Of a DNA stretch of 64,000 bases, positions 1 to 9,549 are shown in pieces (positions within the stretch are counted from its first letter, which is position 1; each line of letters starts with the position of its first letter). This stretch comes from Bremia lactucae. Its lineage: Eukaryota > Oomycota > Peronosporomycetes > Peronosporales > Peronosporaceae. The translations under genes were made by a program, and so were the position numbers. The notes under the pieces are model-generated. The model saw nothing but the letters and a program-made list of their open reading frames with translations. It searched no databases and was not told the origin of the DNA. The stretch covers positions 858,879 to 922,878 of the forward strand of contig NC_090628.1 in assembly GCF_004359215.1 (NCBI RefSeq), given 5' to 3'.

Positions 1-205
1 AAGTATATTTCCCACATCCGAAAGGTCCTTACACTTATGCGTAAGCACAAGTTTTACGCAAATCTCAAAAAGTGTATATTCGCTGGAAGCGAAATTCCAC
101 TTATTGGGTGCATCGTGGGTAAACACGGTGTACGGGATCCAGAAAAGATATCAAGGCGATCACCGATTGGCCTGTGCCAGTTCGTTGTAAAGGATCTTAA
201 GAAGT
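1..205 (+). pseudogene. Ty3/gypsy reverse transcriptase fragment, cut by left edge and gap
   Basis: The plus strand reads the thumb-side end of a Ty3/gypsy reverse transcriptase: KHKFYANLKKCIF followed by IPLIGCIVGKHGVR, the usual tail of the RT domain. The catalytic YxDD would lie upstream of the window edge. The frame degrades after GVR and runs into the N gap. The same protein segment occurs on the minus strand near 5000-5150 and 17150-17300. This is decayed retroelement coding sequence, not a host gene. Confidence 0.8.
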
Positions 206-305
206 NNNNNNNNNNNNNNNNNNNNNNNNNNNNNNNNNNNNNNNNNNNNNNNNNNNNNNNNNNNNNNNNNNNNNNNNNNNNNNNNNNNNNNNNNNNNNNN
301 NNNNN
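206..305. other. Assembly gap of exactly 100 N
   Basis: One hundred consecutive N separate plus-strand RT sequence (left) from minus-strand RNase H sequence (right). A run of exactly 100 N is a common convention for a gap of unknown size, so the order and orientation of the flanks may not be reliable. Confidence 0.98.
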
Positions 306-700
306 CATTCTAGGCGAGAGGTGCGGTGGGTTTATCGCGGTCAGCAGTGATGCGTGATCCGTATAAACCACAAATTGATCGGTGCCCAATAGCTGCACAC
401 GAACTTGAGAAGAGAAGAGCATACTTTATTGAAAGTAGCTCTTTGTCATGCACAAGGTAATTCAGTTCCGCGGCTTTTGATAGCTGGGACTGATAAGAGA
501 TGACACGGTCAACGCCGTCGTCATCCTTCTGCATGAGTGCGCTGCCTTTTGCAAAATTACTTGCATCGCAGACGACGCTAAAGAGCTTATCCGCGTCTGG
601 CAATGCCAAGACTGCTGCCTCAACAAGAGACTGCTTCACTGATGTGTAGGTGGCATTTTTGGCGCCGTGTTTGGAAACACAGGTCGCTAGAGTGATTTAG
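306..700 (-). pseudogene. Ty3/gypsy RT-RNase H fragment
   Basis: Read on the minus strand from about 700 to 310, this is the connection from RT into RNase H: SVKQSLVEAAVLALPDADKLF, then SVVCDASNFAKGSALMQ and HDKELLSIKYAL. The first RNase H aspartate (VCDAS) and the HDKE motif are visible. It is truncated at the gap. Its orientation is opposite to the RT piece left of the gap and to the LTR on its right. Confidence 0.8.
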
Positions 701-774
701 TGAACTAGCGGCGCGTAAAGCTGCTCGCAGTTCCTCGCTCCTCGTTGAAGAATTTAAAAATGTAAATTCGTTCT

Positions 775-789
775 TAAAGAGGGGGATGG
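775..789 (+). promoter_or_regulatory. Polypurine tract of a plus-strand LTR element
   Basis: A purine-rich run (AAAGAGGGGGATGG) lies immediately before the TGTAACGGGC start of the LTR at 790. Polypurine tracts prime plus-strand DNA synthesis and sit directly upstream of 3' LTRs, so the LTR at 790 is probably the 3' LTR of the element whose fragments lie at 1-700. Confidence 0.65.
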
Positions 790-1343
790 TGTAACGGGCT
801 AGAGTTGCCCTAATGTTACACAGTCCCCATTAAGTACATTTGGTACTTAAGGGGATGGTCAATTACTAAATAATAGTAATTAGACCCAACACTCGGGTGT
901 GGTGCACATTTGTGACCAACCCTTGTGGATGTGATGCACATGGGTGCATTCACATTAGGAGGGATGACGCCCAGCGTCATCCATGATGACGGCTAGCGTC
1001 ATCAGTTACGCGAGGTATCTATAAAGATACGCTCGTAATACATATTAAATGATATCTATAGAGATAACATTTTAATTGGTAAAAATAGGTATTTGTATTT
1101 AATTCTATTAAATATAAATCAGTCTGAAAATTACTACCTACTTGGGAAGTGCGCACGAGGAGACGGATTACCGCTCCCGTGACGTCACTTCACCAGAGTT
1201 CTTAGTGTGTTGGGTGAGGTCGCTTGCGCGCCCACCACAACTTCCTCATTGCACGCAAGAGAAGCAGGTGCAAACCGCTTCCTCGCTGTGCTAGGGTGTG
1301 TGCTTAAGTAGAGCGTGGCCGCATTACGACGTGCCCGCCTACA
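790..1343 (+). repeat. LTR, family A, copy 1
   Basis: This 554-bp unit begins TGTAACGGGC and ends GCCCGCCTACA. It aligns almost end to end with 1349-1901 and, reversed, with 33972-34501. Shared landmarks are GGGGATGGTCA, ATTAGACCCA, CACTCGGGTGTGG, GATGCACATGGGTGCATTCA and GTAGAGCGTGGCCGC. It ends in TG...CA as LTRs do. Confidence 0.8.
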
Positions 1344-1348
1344 GAAAA

Positions 1349-1901
1349 TGGAACAGGCTAAATAGCCTTAATGCTACACAGTCTCCGTTAAGTAAACTTT
1401 GTGTACTTAAGGGGATGGTCACTTACTAAATTAAAGTAATTAGACCCAGCACTCGGGTGTGGTTCACACTTGTGACGAACCCTTGTGAATGTGATGCACA
1501 TGGGTGCATTCACATTAGGAGGGATGACGTCTAATGTCATCCGTGATGACGGCGAGCGTCATCCGTTACGCGTGGTATCTAGAATTATACGCTCGCAATA
1601 CATATTAAGTGTTATCTATAGAGATGACATTTTGATTGGTAAAAATAGGTATATATATTTAATACGATTAAACATAAATCAGTTTAAATCAACTTCCCAC
1701 TTGGTAAGTGCGCATGAGAAGCCGGATTAACGCTCCCGTGACGACTCTTAATCACAGTGCTTAGTGCGTTGGGTGAGGTTCGCTAACGCGCCCACCGCAC
1801 TACCTCACTGCACGCATGAGAAGCTGGTTAAACCGCTTCCTCGCTCTGCTAGTGTGTGTGTATAAGTAGAGCGTGGCCGCGTCACGACGTGTCCGCCTAC
1901 A
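1349..1901 (+). repeat. LTR, family A, copy 2 (tandem)
   Basis: A second family A LTR in the same orientation lies only five bases (GAAAA) after the first. It starts TGGAACAGGCTA and ends GTCCGCCTACA. It differs from copy 1 by scattered substitutions, so it is not a very recent duplicate. No element interior lies between the two, which suggests one solo LTR inserted next to another or an LTR-LTR recombination product. Confidence 0.75.
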
Positions 1902-2218
1902 TAACATCGCCATACGAAAACACGGTTTCTGATGCTCTCATGTTGATAGTTAAGGTGTGTGGCTATTGTGAGTCCCTCATGTAATTTAGGGGTGTGATGG
2001 TTTACCAAAGTTTAAAAGGGGATCTAACGACGACTCTAAAGGAATAATTGTTAATTTTTCGATGTAGCAGAAAAATAAATGTTTTATGTTGTCATTTTCA
2101 ATCTGTAGTTTTTATCTAATTAAAACAAACAGACGGGGAGGGATGAAGTGTGGCGATACCAAAATAGGGAGTTTCAATACCGGTTTTCTATATCTTCTTA
2201 CACCTTTAAATGTTAATT
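1902..2218. other. Unclassified AT-rich spacer
   Basis: About 320 bp with no supported reading frame. A purine run (GACGGGGAGGGATGAAG, near 2133) could be a decayed polypurine tract. Nothing else is recognised. Confidence 0.4.
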
Positions 2219-2294
2219 TAATGTAACGATACATTCTGTTACAGCACCACTTACACTAGAGCAGTGCAACGTGGACTTGTACTGAAGCAGTACA
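2219..2294. repeat. Family B LTR debris in both orientations
   Basis: TAATGTAACGATACATTCTGTTACA at 2219-2246 is an inverted family B LTR terminus. It is followed by the 3' part of a family B LTR in plus orientation (AGTGCAACGTGGACTTGTAC, GAAGCAGTACA). This is debris from earlier insertions at the spot where the LTR at 2295 later landed. Confidence 0.5.
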
Positions 2295-2740
2295 TGTAAC
2301 GAGGTGTATCGTTACATGAACTTAGCACATAAAGTTGTTAATTAATATATTAGCGATAAGGCAGATAATATTTGAAGGATATTTCTTTAAATAGTAATGT
2401 TCAGAATTTTTATCCATAAATAGGTATAGGCCATTATATCTAATTATTCCGCAGACGAATCAACTGTAGATGTAATCAAAAGAGAGAGACAGATAAGATA
2501 AGATTTCAATTGCTTGTTTAGTATTAGTTGATAATTAAGTTAGCGTTAACAGATAGAAAGAAGAGAAACTTAATTATATTAATAGAGTTATCATTTACCC
2601 TCTTTAAGCTAGTTGCCTTAAAGAGAAGTCTTCCTTTGCACGTACTAGTGTACGTAAAATAACGTAAGACACAACTCGCAACTGAAGCAGTGCGAAGTGG
2701 ACTTGTACTTTAGCAGTTAAAGTCGTAGTACCCCGTTACA
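2295..2740 (+). repeat. LTR, family B (left LTR of palindromic element)
   Basis: This unit begins TGTAACGAGGTGTATCGTTACATGAA and ends GTACCCCGTTACA (446 bp). It matches the LTRs at 13592-14019 and 20995-21430 in the same orientation and 8223-8864 in reverse. Shared landmarks are TAATTAAGTTAG, CTTAATTATATTAATA, CCTCTTTAA and GCACGTACTAGTGTACGT. A primer-binding site follows directly. Confidence 0.8.
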
Positions 2741-2741
2741 C

Positions 2742-2762
2742 CTGGTAGCACTTTGTAGTCCA
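2742..2762 (+). promoter_or_regulatory. Primer-binding site of family B element
   Basis: CTGGTAGCACTTTGTAGTCC follows the LTR end after one base. The same TGGTAGCAC sequence follows the LTRs at 14019 and 50585, and occurs on the minus strand beside the LTRs at 8223, 26759 and 59713, which marks it as the minus-strand primer site. Which host tRNA pairs with it was not determined. Confidence 0.65.
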
Positions 2763-2790
2763 TCCAAGGACCACATTTCTTCCATCTAAC

Positions 2791-3190
2791 ATGGTCATGT
2801 TAGATGATAGTGGGAATACGCATCACGTTTCACGTGAAAGCTACTCCTTTTTAAGTGAATTAGAAATGAGTGGTCGAAAGAATGAGTTCGACCGTAGGAA
2901 ACGATGCCATCTTGGCAATGCTGTCCAATTTGGACAGAGATGCCCTCCATTCAGCCAATGCCAAAAAAAAGCAACGGTCGCGGGTCCGACGTTGTTGCGA
3001 AATCGCAACAGCGAGGCGAACCGCCAAAAAACGGTTGGGGTCAGTAGGGGCACAACGTCCTACTGATCCAGCAACCTCAAGAGAATTTGCAAATCTCTTG
3101 ACTAAAGTTGATGCTGACACAATCATTATGTGTCTCTGCACCTGGTGATGAGGTATCCCTCATCACCTTTAATTTAAAAGTGACACATGA
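2791..3190 (+). pseudogene. Ty3 gag, internally deleted
   Basis: The segment starts like the gag leader of the related elements (MVMLDDSGNTHHVSRESYSF). Near 2950 it jumps straight to sequence that follows the zinc knuckle elsewhere. Compared with the copy on the minus strand at 7000-8170, roughly 1 kb of gag including the CCHC knuckle is missing. It cannot encode a working nucleocapsid. Confidence 0.7.
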
Positions 3191-3199
3191 TTGTCATTT

Positions 3200-3490
3200 A
3201 GAGCCCTAGTGGACTGTGTGGCGTCAAATGACTTTATTCGACGCCAGTCGCTAGAGGGTCGTAGGCTCAAATATGTTGAGCGCGACATCCCTCTAACGAG
3301 GATGACGGTGCGTCTAGCGACAGGCGCATCGATAACAGCAATGAAACGCTGAGTGAAATTTCACTACACGTTAAGAGATTTACAGTACGATGATGATTTT
3401 ATCGTACTGGATTTGGATGACAAATTTGATGTCGTCCTTGGATTACCATTGCTGAGAAAGCACGAGCCGTGTATAAATTGGCAGCAATAA
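3200..3490 (+). pseudogene. Ty3 aspartic protease, inactive
   Basis: The retropepsin fold is readable: FIRRQSLEGRRLKYVERDIP, then LRDLQYDDDFIVLDLDDKFD and VVLGLPLLRKHEP. The active-site triplet, usually D-S/C-G-A, reads VDCVAS, so the glycine is replaced by valine. An in-frame stop also interrupts the middle (near 3350). It is therefore dead, though more diverged than the copies at 6580-6900 and 15343-15604. Confidence 0.75.
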
Positions 3491-3493
3491 GCC

Positions 3494-4203
3494 GTGGCGA
3501 TGTTTGTCTCTTGTTCATCAGATGGCCAACTGATGAACGTCTTGGGGTGTTTACAAGCGTGTGGATGTACTACGAGTGAGTGCGATGGCCTCACTTGTGG
3601 TACGGTCGTTAGTACAACTGCACAAGATCATAGTGTGAGTATACAACACACTGTGGAGTCAATTGCCGGCGGCTGCGTTAATGCACAGGCAGCGTCGAAG
3701 ATCCACCACTCGAAGAAGTCGAGTGGATTAAGACATGACTGTACGCCTAGCGGGCGACATTCAAGGAAGATACCGGTCTAAAAAAAAACACGATGATCCT
3801 AGGTCGAGTTGAGAGTCGACCATAGAGATCCCGACTATGATATCGCAATCACAGTCGGAAAACGTTAAGGGAATAAGTCCCCACGTACTTGAAAAGAAAT
3901 CTCCTCACATAGTTAGTGGTGAAGTGACTAGACTTCAGCATCCCGAAGGATTAATCCCTCGGCAGCATGTGGATAATGACCCAGGAAGAAACCGAGACAT
4001 TAAATGTCTTGGATAATGACGGATCAAGAGTAGGCGCTTATACTCTTGATCTGTTTACGCCTCCGAAATTAACTCCGGAGATAACTCAATTACCAACCCT
4101 AGAACCTAAGCGGTTCTTGAGAGATCTGCATAGCGGTAAATTCAAGCAGATCTGAGTACCCGTCACAAAGGACGATTACGTAACCGACTTCCGGTCAGCG
4201 GTA
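3494..4203 (+). pseudogene. Ty3 pol linker between protease and RT
   Basis: This hydrophilic linker joins protease to RT in this family. It carries HHSKKSSGLRHD, a long Glu/Ser-rich stretch, and the end block PPKLTPEITQLPTLEPKRFL. The plus frame ends at the stop after GKFKQI, but the conserved block continues to VTKDDYVTDFRSAV at about 4203. There it meets RNase H sequence in the opposite orientation. From about 4081 rightward it looks identical to 16226 onward. Confidence 0.7.
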
Positions 4204-4940
4204 ATTTTATGCAATACAAAAAGCCGTTGCGTGTTGAGTATCTACCGGAAGACGATCGATCTAAAGCCGGTGAATCTAAAAAAGATTTATTGGATGAGGG
4301 CAACATAATTCCATTAAACGCAAAGGACTTTACCTTTTCTGAGACTTTGTTTATGTCATCAAACAAAGTTGATGACGGAACACTTGAAATAAGTGTTGCA
4401 AGAATGGGATGATTTTCATTGTTGGAATGCGCAGCCGACCCGATTTCAGACCGGCTTGATTCTGGTTTATAAATTACGGATAAATTATACTCCGCGAAGA
4501 AGGATAGCCACCTCGCCATTCTTTGCGAAAGGTCTGGGTTGTTTACGGCCGTGCATAAGGACGCATGTTTCGTATGAACGATGAACGCTCTATTTCGGAC
4601 TCGATATACCCTAAATTTAGTCAATGCATAATTCATGGCAAAAAGTTCCTTGTCATGCTCTGGGTAGTTGCGTTCAGCTGGTTGCAGATGACGCGATTGG
4701 TAACAGATGACGAGCTCCGCGCCGTCTGTATCGTATTGCATTAATGTACAGCCGATTGCAAAATAGCTGGCGATACAGACCACATGGAATGGTCAGTCTT
4801 GATCTGCAATCGCCCATCTTGGCGATTGCAGATATGTAATGCTGATTGACAGCGTTCGTTAGCCATTTCTCGTCTTTTTCAAGAGACGAGAGAGATAAAC
4901 TGTCATCTCGGCATAATTGCGGGAGTAATTGTGCAAGTAC
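4163..4940 (-). pseudogene. Ty3 RNase H and tether, inverted module
   Basis: Read on the minus strand: CNTIQ-type RNase H core, ELVICYQSRHLQPAERNYP, HDKELFAMNYALTKF, HTKHASLCTAV, LSQRMARWLSFFAEYNLSVIY, then the tether ending TRNGFLYC. RNase H landmarks (HDKEL, YQSR) are present; frame breaks occur above 4783. The module points opposite to the gag-protease on its left, and integrase never follows it. The whole block matches 16308-17085 without a difference seen in the lines compared. Confidence 0.85.
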
Positions 4941-4944
4941 GCCG

Positions 4945-5865
4945 CTAAACCAGGAAACTTTCTAAGCCCTTGCCATCGACTGAAACTGGCCAGTCGGTGA
5001 TTGTCCTGATCTTTATGTGATCAGGGCGCACGCCGTGGTTACCGACGATGCACCCAAGAAGTGGGATTTCGCTTGTAGCGAATATACGCTTCTTAAGATT
5101 TGCGTACAACTTATGCTTTTGCATAAGTGTTAGAACCTGACGAACGTAAGTTTTATGAGCTTCCACGTCCGTCTTACCGTCCATGGTCCGGCTATGGACG
5201 AATACATCGTCAAAATAACTCGGTGCGAATTCTCGCACCGGTCTCAACCGATTTGTTACACATCTGTTGAATGTTGCAGGGGCGTTACTAAGCCCCTGAG
5301 GCATCACTAGCCATTCCCAGAGCATCCCACTGGGAGTGCTCACTGCTGTGTACGGGATGTCCCGTTCACGCATAAGGATTTGATAGAACCCATCCATCAG
5401 ATCCATAGAAGAAAAGATAGTACTCTTAGACATACCGTCTATGATTACGTCTTTTCTCGGTATCGGCGTTTGAGCCGGTATCGTTGCAGCATTCAGTTTA
5501 TTGAATGCGTGCACTATCCGCCACCCTCATGTGGCCTTTCGCACACAGAATGTTGGAGAGCTATGTGGGGAGGTTGACTCCCTTATCTGGCCCGCTTTTA
5601 CTCTATCGGTAAAGAATTTGTCGATCGCAAGTACTTGTTCACGAGGCAGTGGCCACTGCTTCATGACACAGTACTTCGAGCCCGGTTTGAGCTCGATCTC
5701 ATGTCGAGTGCCTGTATCCTTAGGCAACTCGCTTAAAACTGCTTCAGGGAATACATCTCTAAATTCTATTAAATCCTTGTATAGAGGATTTCCCTTGAAT
5801 GACTCCCAAGATTGAGTACTGTATCTCTCAATCCGAGTCTTCTCATCGAGGACATTTTCGTCCAT
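4945..5865 (-). pseudogene. Ty3 reverse transcriptase with one premature stop
   Basis: One minus-strand frame from about 5865 to 4945 covers the RT N-terminal region (ELPKDTGTRHEIELKPG, KQWPLPREQVLAIDKFF) and palm (FSSMDLMDGFYQILMRE, LVMPQGLSNAPATFNRC). It includes the catalytic box SYFDDVFVHS and the tail YANLKKRIF...IPLLGCIVGNHGVRP. A single TGA (5524-5526) replaces the GGA seen in the copy at 17.7 kb. Otherwise the domain is open, so the inactivation may be recent. It continues upstream into its own linker and protease on the same strand. Confidence 0.85.
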
Positions 5866-5892
5866 TGATGAGCTGCTGAGAACTCGTTCGTT

Positions 5893-6580
5893 CTATGCAA
5901 AAATTACCGCTGACCGATTGTCGGTTACGTAATCGTCCTCCGTGACGAGTACGCAAATCTGCTTGATTTTCCCACAATGCAGATCTCTCAAGAACCGCTT
6001 AGGTTCTAGGGTTGGTAATTGAGTTATCTCCGAAGTTAATTTCGGAGGCGCATACAGATCAAGAGTATAAGCGCCTTCTCTTGATCCGTCATTAACCAAG
6101 ACATTCAATATCTCGGTTTCTTCCTGGAATATATCCACAGGCTGCCGAGGAATTCATTTCTCGGGATGCTGAAGTCTAGTCACTTCAGCATTTACTAATT
6201 GAGGAGTTTTCTCCTTAAGTACGTGGGGACATGTTCCTTCAACGTCTTCCGACTGTGGTTGCGCTATCACAGTCGGGTCCTCTACGGTCGACTCTCTACT
6301 CGACCTAGGATCATCGTGCTGTCCCTTTTGGACAATTGGTATCTTCCTTGAATGTCGCCCGCTAGGTGAACATTCATGTCTCAATCCACTCGACTTATTC
6401 GAGTGGTGGACCTTCGGCGCTGCCTGTGCATTCGCACAGCCGCCGGCAGCTGACTTCACAGTGTGATTGGTAATCAAACTGTGATCTTGTGCAGTCGTCA
6501 TAACGACAGTGCCACAAGTGAGGCCATCGCACTCACTTGTAGTACATTCACACGCTTGTGGACGCTAAAGAAGTTCATTA
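5893..6580 (-). pseudogene. Ty3 pol linker (minus-strand copy)
   Basis: This is the same linker as at 3494-4203, here in normal order upstream of RT on the minus strand. It runs from AQDHSLITNHTVKSAAGGCANAQ through KVHHSNKSSGLRHE to EITQLPTLEPKRFLRDLH and DDYVTDNRSAVIFA. Stops and frame changes break it (near 6140 and 6500). It is nearly identical, in reverse, to 15752-16300. Confidence 0.7.
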
Positions 6581-6905
6581 GATGGCCATCTGATGATCAA
6601 GTGGCAGGCAATCTTTACGGATTGATGCTGCCAGCTAATCCTTGGCTCTTATTTTCTGAGCCAAGGTAGACCTAGGAAGACATCAAATTTGTCATCCAAA
6701 TCCAGTACGATGAATTCATCATCGTACTGTAAATCTTTTAACGTGTAGTTAAATGTCACTACGCGTTTTATTACTGTTATCGATGCGCCTGTCGCTGGAC
6801 GCACCGTCATCCTCGTTGGAGGGATGTCGCGCTCAACATATTTGAGCATACGACCCTATAGAGACTGGCGACGAATAAAGTTCTTTAACGCTTCACAGTC
6901 CACTA
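6580..6905 (-). pseudogene. Ty3 aspartic protease, inactive (minus-strand copy)
   Basis: Minus-strand retropepsin: LKYVERDIPPTRMTV, LKDLQYDDEFIVLDLDDKFD, VFLGLPWLRK. The catalytic triplet region reads VDCEALKNF instead of D-C/S-G-A, so the glycine is glutamate. The copy at 15343-15604 carries the same change, so the lesion predates the duplication. Confidence 0.8.
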
Positions 6906-8172
6906 GGGCTCTAAGTGACAAATCACTTTTTTATTTCAATGTGATGAGAGATACCTCATCACCTGGTGCGGAGAAACATAGTAATTGTGTGTCTGGAGCA
7001 ACTTTCTTTAAGAGATTTGCAAACTCTTTTGAGGTTGCTATATCAGTAGAACGTTACGCCCCTACTGACCCGACCATTTTTTGGCGGTCCGCCTCGCTGA
7101 TAAAATTTTGCAACAGCATCGGACCCGCGACCATTGCCCTGTTTGGCATTCGGTCCATAATTACGTTCAGTACCTTTCGGTTCTGGGCGTGGGGCACTGC
7201 ACTCATGAGCGTAGTGTCCTAACTTTTGACAGCGATTGCATTTCTGCAATCGCTTATTGTTCGTAAAGCGAGGTCTCTCGCTTTCAATTTAGGAGAGGTT
7301 CAGAGGTTCTGGACCTCCAGGCTCGTGTCGTTTTGGAGGACGATACGATGACGAATTAGCTTGAGCCTGTCTCAAGATAAAGTCCTCCTGTTCCGCAACG
7401 GATATTGCTTTTTCAAGCGTATCCAGTTCCAAGCGGAACAGGTGGGTCTTTACGAAACTATACGTAAACCTTGCATGAGCACCGTAATCAACGTGTGTTC
7501 GTCAACTGGGTTGTTTTTGTTACAACTCGCCAAGATTCGTGTGTGCTGGGCATAAGCGTGAACATCACGCTTGCCTTGCTTGAGTTTCAAAAGCGCTGAA
7601 CTAAGCCCTAGGCGGTTCAAACGTCTGTTTGAGCCGGTCTTTAACAGCCTCTAGCAACCCAAAGACATATGGGCCGCGCAACTTAAGGCTTAATGCCCAA
7701 GTTTTGGCACGACCTGCCAAATTTGACTCAATAATGCGACTTGCATTTGCTTTCGACGATGTGACGAGCCGTAATGGCATCGTCCAACTCAACGAACCAT
7801 CTTAAGAGGAGTCTTCTTCGACTCCCCTATACTTAGAGATGTCTATCTTTAAGGTTTCGAGACGACGCGTGTGCGTCATCCCAGGTACAGAGGTCTCTAT
7901 CTGTTGCAACCTCAACAGTTCTTCCTGCTAAGAGCCTTGCTGATCAAGCGAGGCTACCTTCTCCTTCGCCTCGTCAAGTGCATGTTGCATGAAGTTGGCG
8001 ATAGCTGAATAGAGGGCATTTTCTGTCCAAATATAGACATCATGTCCAAGATGGCATCATTCCCTACGATCGAACTCATTCGTTCGACCGCACTCCTTTC
8101 TATATCACTTAGAAAGGAGTAGCTATCACGCGAAACGTGATGCGTATTTCCATTATCATTTAACATGTCCAT
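6905..8172 (-). pseudogene. Ty3 gag with CCHC zinc knuckle (minus-strand copy)
   Basis: Gag runs from about 8172 (MDMLNDNGNTHHVSRDSYSF) through the capsid-like block LAGRAKTWALSLKLRGPYVF and DRLKQTFEPP to the zinc knuckle CNRCQKLGHYAHEC near 7210-7250. Several stops and frame changes interrupt it. The block at 7601-7792 translates identically to plus-strand 14449-14640. Gag here would bind element RNA, but no intact frame remains. Confidence 0.8.
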
Positions 8173-8222
8173 ATTAGATGCTAAAACTGTGGTCCTTGGA
8201 CGGACTACGAAGTGCTACCAGG

Positions 8223-8864
8223 TGTAACAGGGCACTGCCGACTTGTACTGCTTCAGTACAAGTCCACTTCGCACTGCCTCAGTGCGAGTGGTGCCTCACG
8301 TCACCACTAGTTCACGTACACTAATACAAAGAGCTTCTTTGAAAAGTGAGGCCTTAGAGCAGAACCGGCTGACGAACACCTCTATCCGGACTTGAAGGTT
8401 CTCCCTCGACATCATTCTCTCTTAGTCCGAGTGCTTAGAACCCGATTGGACATGTCCACCGCGGAACATCAGCAGACCGATGCGAAAATGGTTGGTTGGT
8501 GTCGAAAGGATGCTTGAAGCGAGTTGGAAAAGAATTTTCGTAAACTGTATTTAATATAATTAAGTTCTTCTGTTTCTATTTATTTATACGAACTTAATAT
8601 ATGCTAATTCAAAACATGTAATAAAATTTTATCTGTCTCTCTCTTTGTGCGCGTCCAGCGCCGACTGGACCGCGGAGCAAGTAGATATAATGGCCTATAT
8701 CTACCAATGGATAAGCATTTCAAATATTACCATGTAAAGTAATATTCTCCAAATATTCTCTACCTTTTAGATAATATATTCGGTACTTCAAATTCTCATC
8801 ATGAGGAGCAACGACGCGCGGAGGAATCAACAACCTTTAAGTGTTAGTTTTATGTAACGATACC
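8223..8864 (-). repeat. LTR, family B, reverse, with internal insertion
   Basis: Read on the minus strand this is a family B LTR ending GGGCACTGCCCTGTTACA-like sequence at 8223; its PBS (minus-strand TGGTAGCAC) lies at about 8202-8221, toward gag. At 642 bp it is about 200 bp longer than its relatives because foreign sequence lies at about 8352-8540. The far end stops at GTAACGATAC, just short of the normal terminus. It faces the LTR at 2295. Confidence 0.75.
8352..8540 (+). pseudogene. Ty3 integrase fragment inside the LTR
   Basis: Within the reversed family B LTR, about 190 bp have no counterpart in the other LTRs. The plus strand reads VLRTRLDMSTAEHQQTDAKM, close to the GTRL.MSTADHPQTDGQTER block before the third catalytic acidic residue of Ty3 integrases. 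The flanks resume normal LTR sequence. Capture by template switching during reverse transcription is inferred. Confidence 0.55.
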
Positions 8865-9099
8865 CCCGGACAGATATGTGCTGCTGAGTTAATCTTGATG
8901 TGGCATTTCTTTTATAACCACATCCCTTCAAAAAAGCGAAATACTTATTTCTTTTGAAGAGTATTACACCTGTCTAAAATTATAACCTTTATAATTTATC
9001 AGGAAGAGGCGTCCCACCATTATTAATTTAGACAAATTATAAGCCAAAAAAACTTTCACATATTCGGACTGACAATTATACAAGCATTACAAAATTATT
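8865..9099. other. Unclassified AT-rich DNA
   Basis: Between the reversed family B LTR and the copia element there is AT-rich sequence with no supported frame. It may belong to the copia LTR, whose outer end is not clear. Confidence 0.3.
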
Positions 9100-9541
9100 T
9101 TCACAGGCAGTGGGAATTAACGCAATTAACTTTTTCTCAAGACTGCCGTAGAGGTCCGCATGGTATAACCTTGCTCGCGGGCAGACGCGTCAACGACCAA
9201 ATTTTCCTTCTTAAGGTTCGTAGGTACAGCGCATATGGATTTATGAGTGAGTGACAAGTCATATTCAAACCCACTGATGGAAGCTTGTCATTCTTGTAGA
9301 GATATTATAGCAGAGCAGACAACTTGTAGTCAGGAAGTAAATTGGAAAGTATATTAGTCTTTAGAAAACTTACACATGCAATCAGCTACTCCTTTGTAGA
9401 AGCACTACAAAGGTCTCATATGAGTCATTTCTTTCTTCATCTAACAGATTGCTGTAGTTTCATTTTCTGTGTCCGTTGCAAAACGATTACAATCAATCGT
9501 CATTATGACGTTTGAGCGTACACAGAATGTCCAACATCAAC
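9100..9541 (-). repeat. Probable copia 3' LTR (outer end uncertain)
   Basis: On the minus strand a purine run (GAGGAGGAGTG) directly precedes TGTTGATGTTGGACATTCTG at 9541, the typical start of a copia LTR. No second copy exists in the window, because the element is truncated at its 5' end, so the outer boundary near 9100-9290 cannot be fixed. Confidence 0.5.
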
Positions 9542-9549
9542 ACTCCTCC

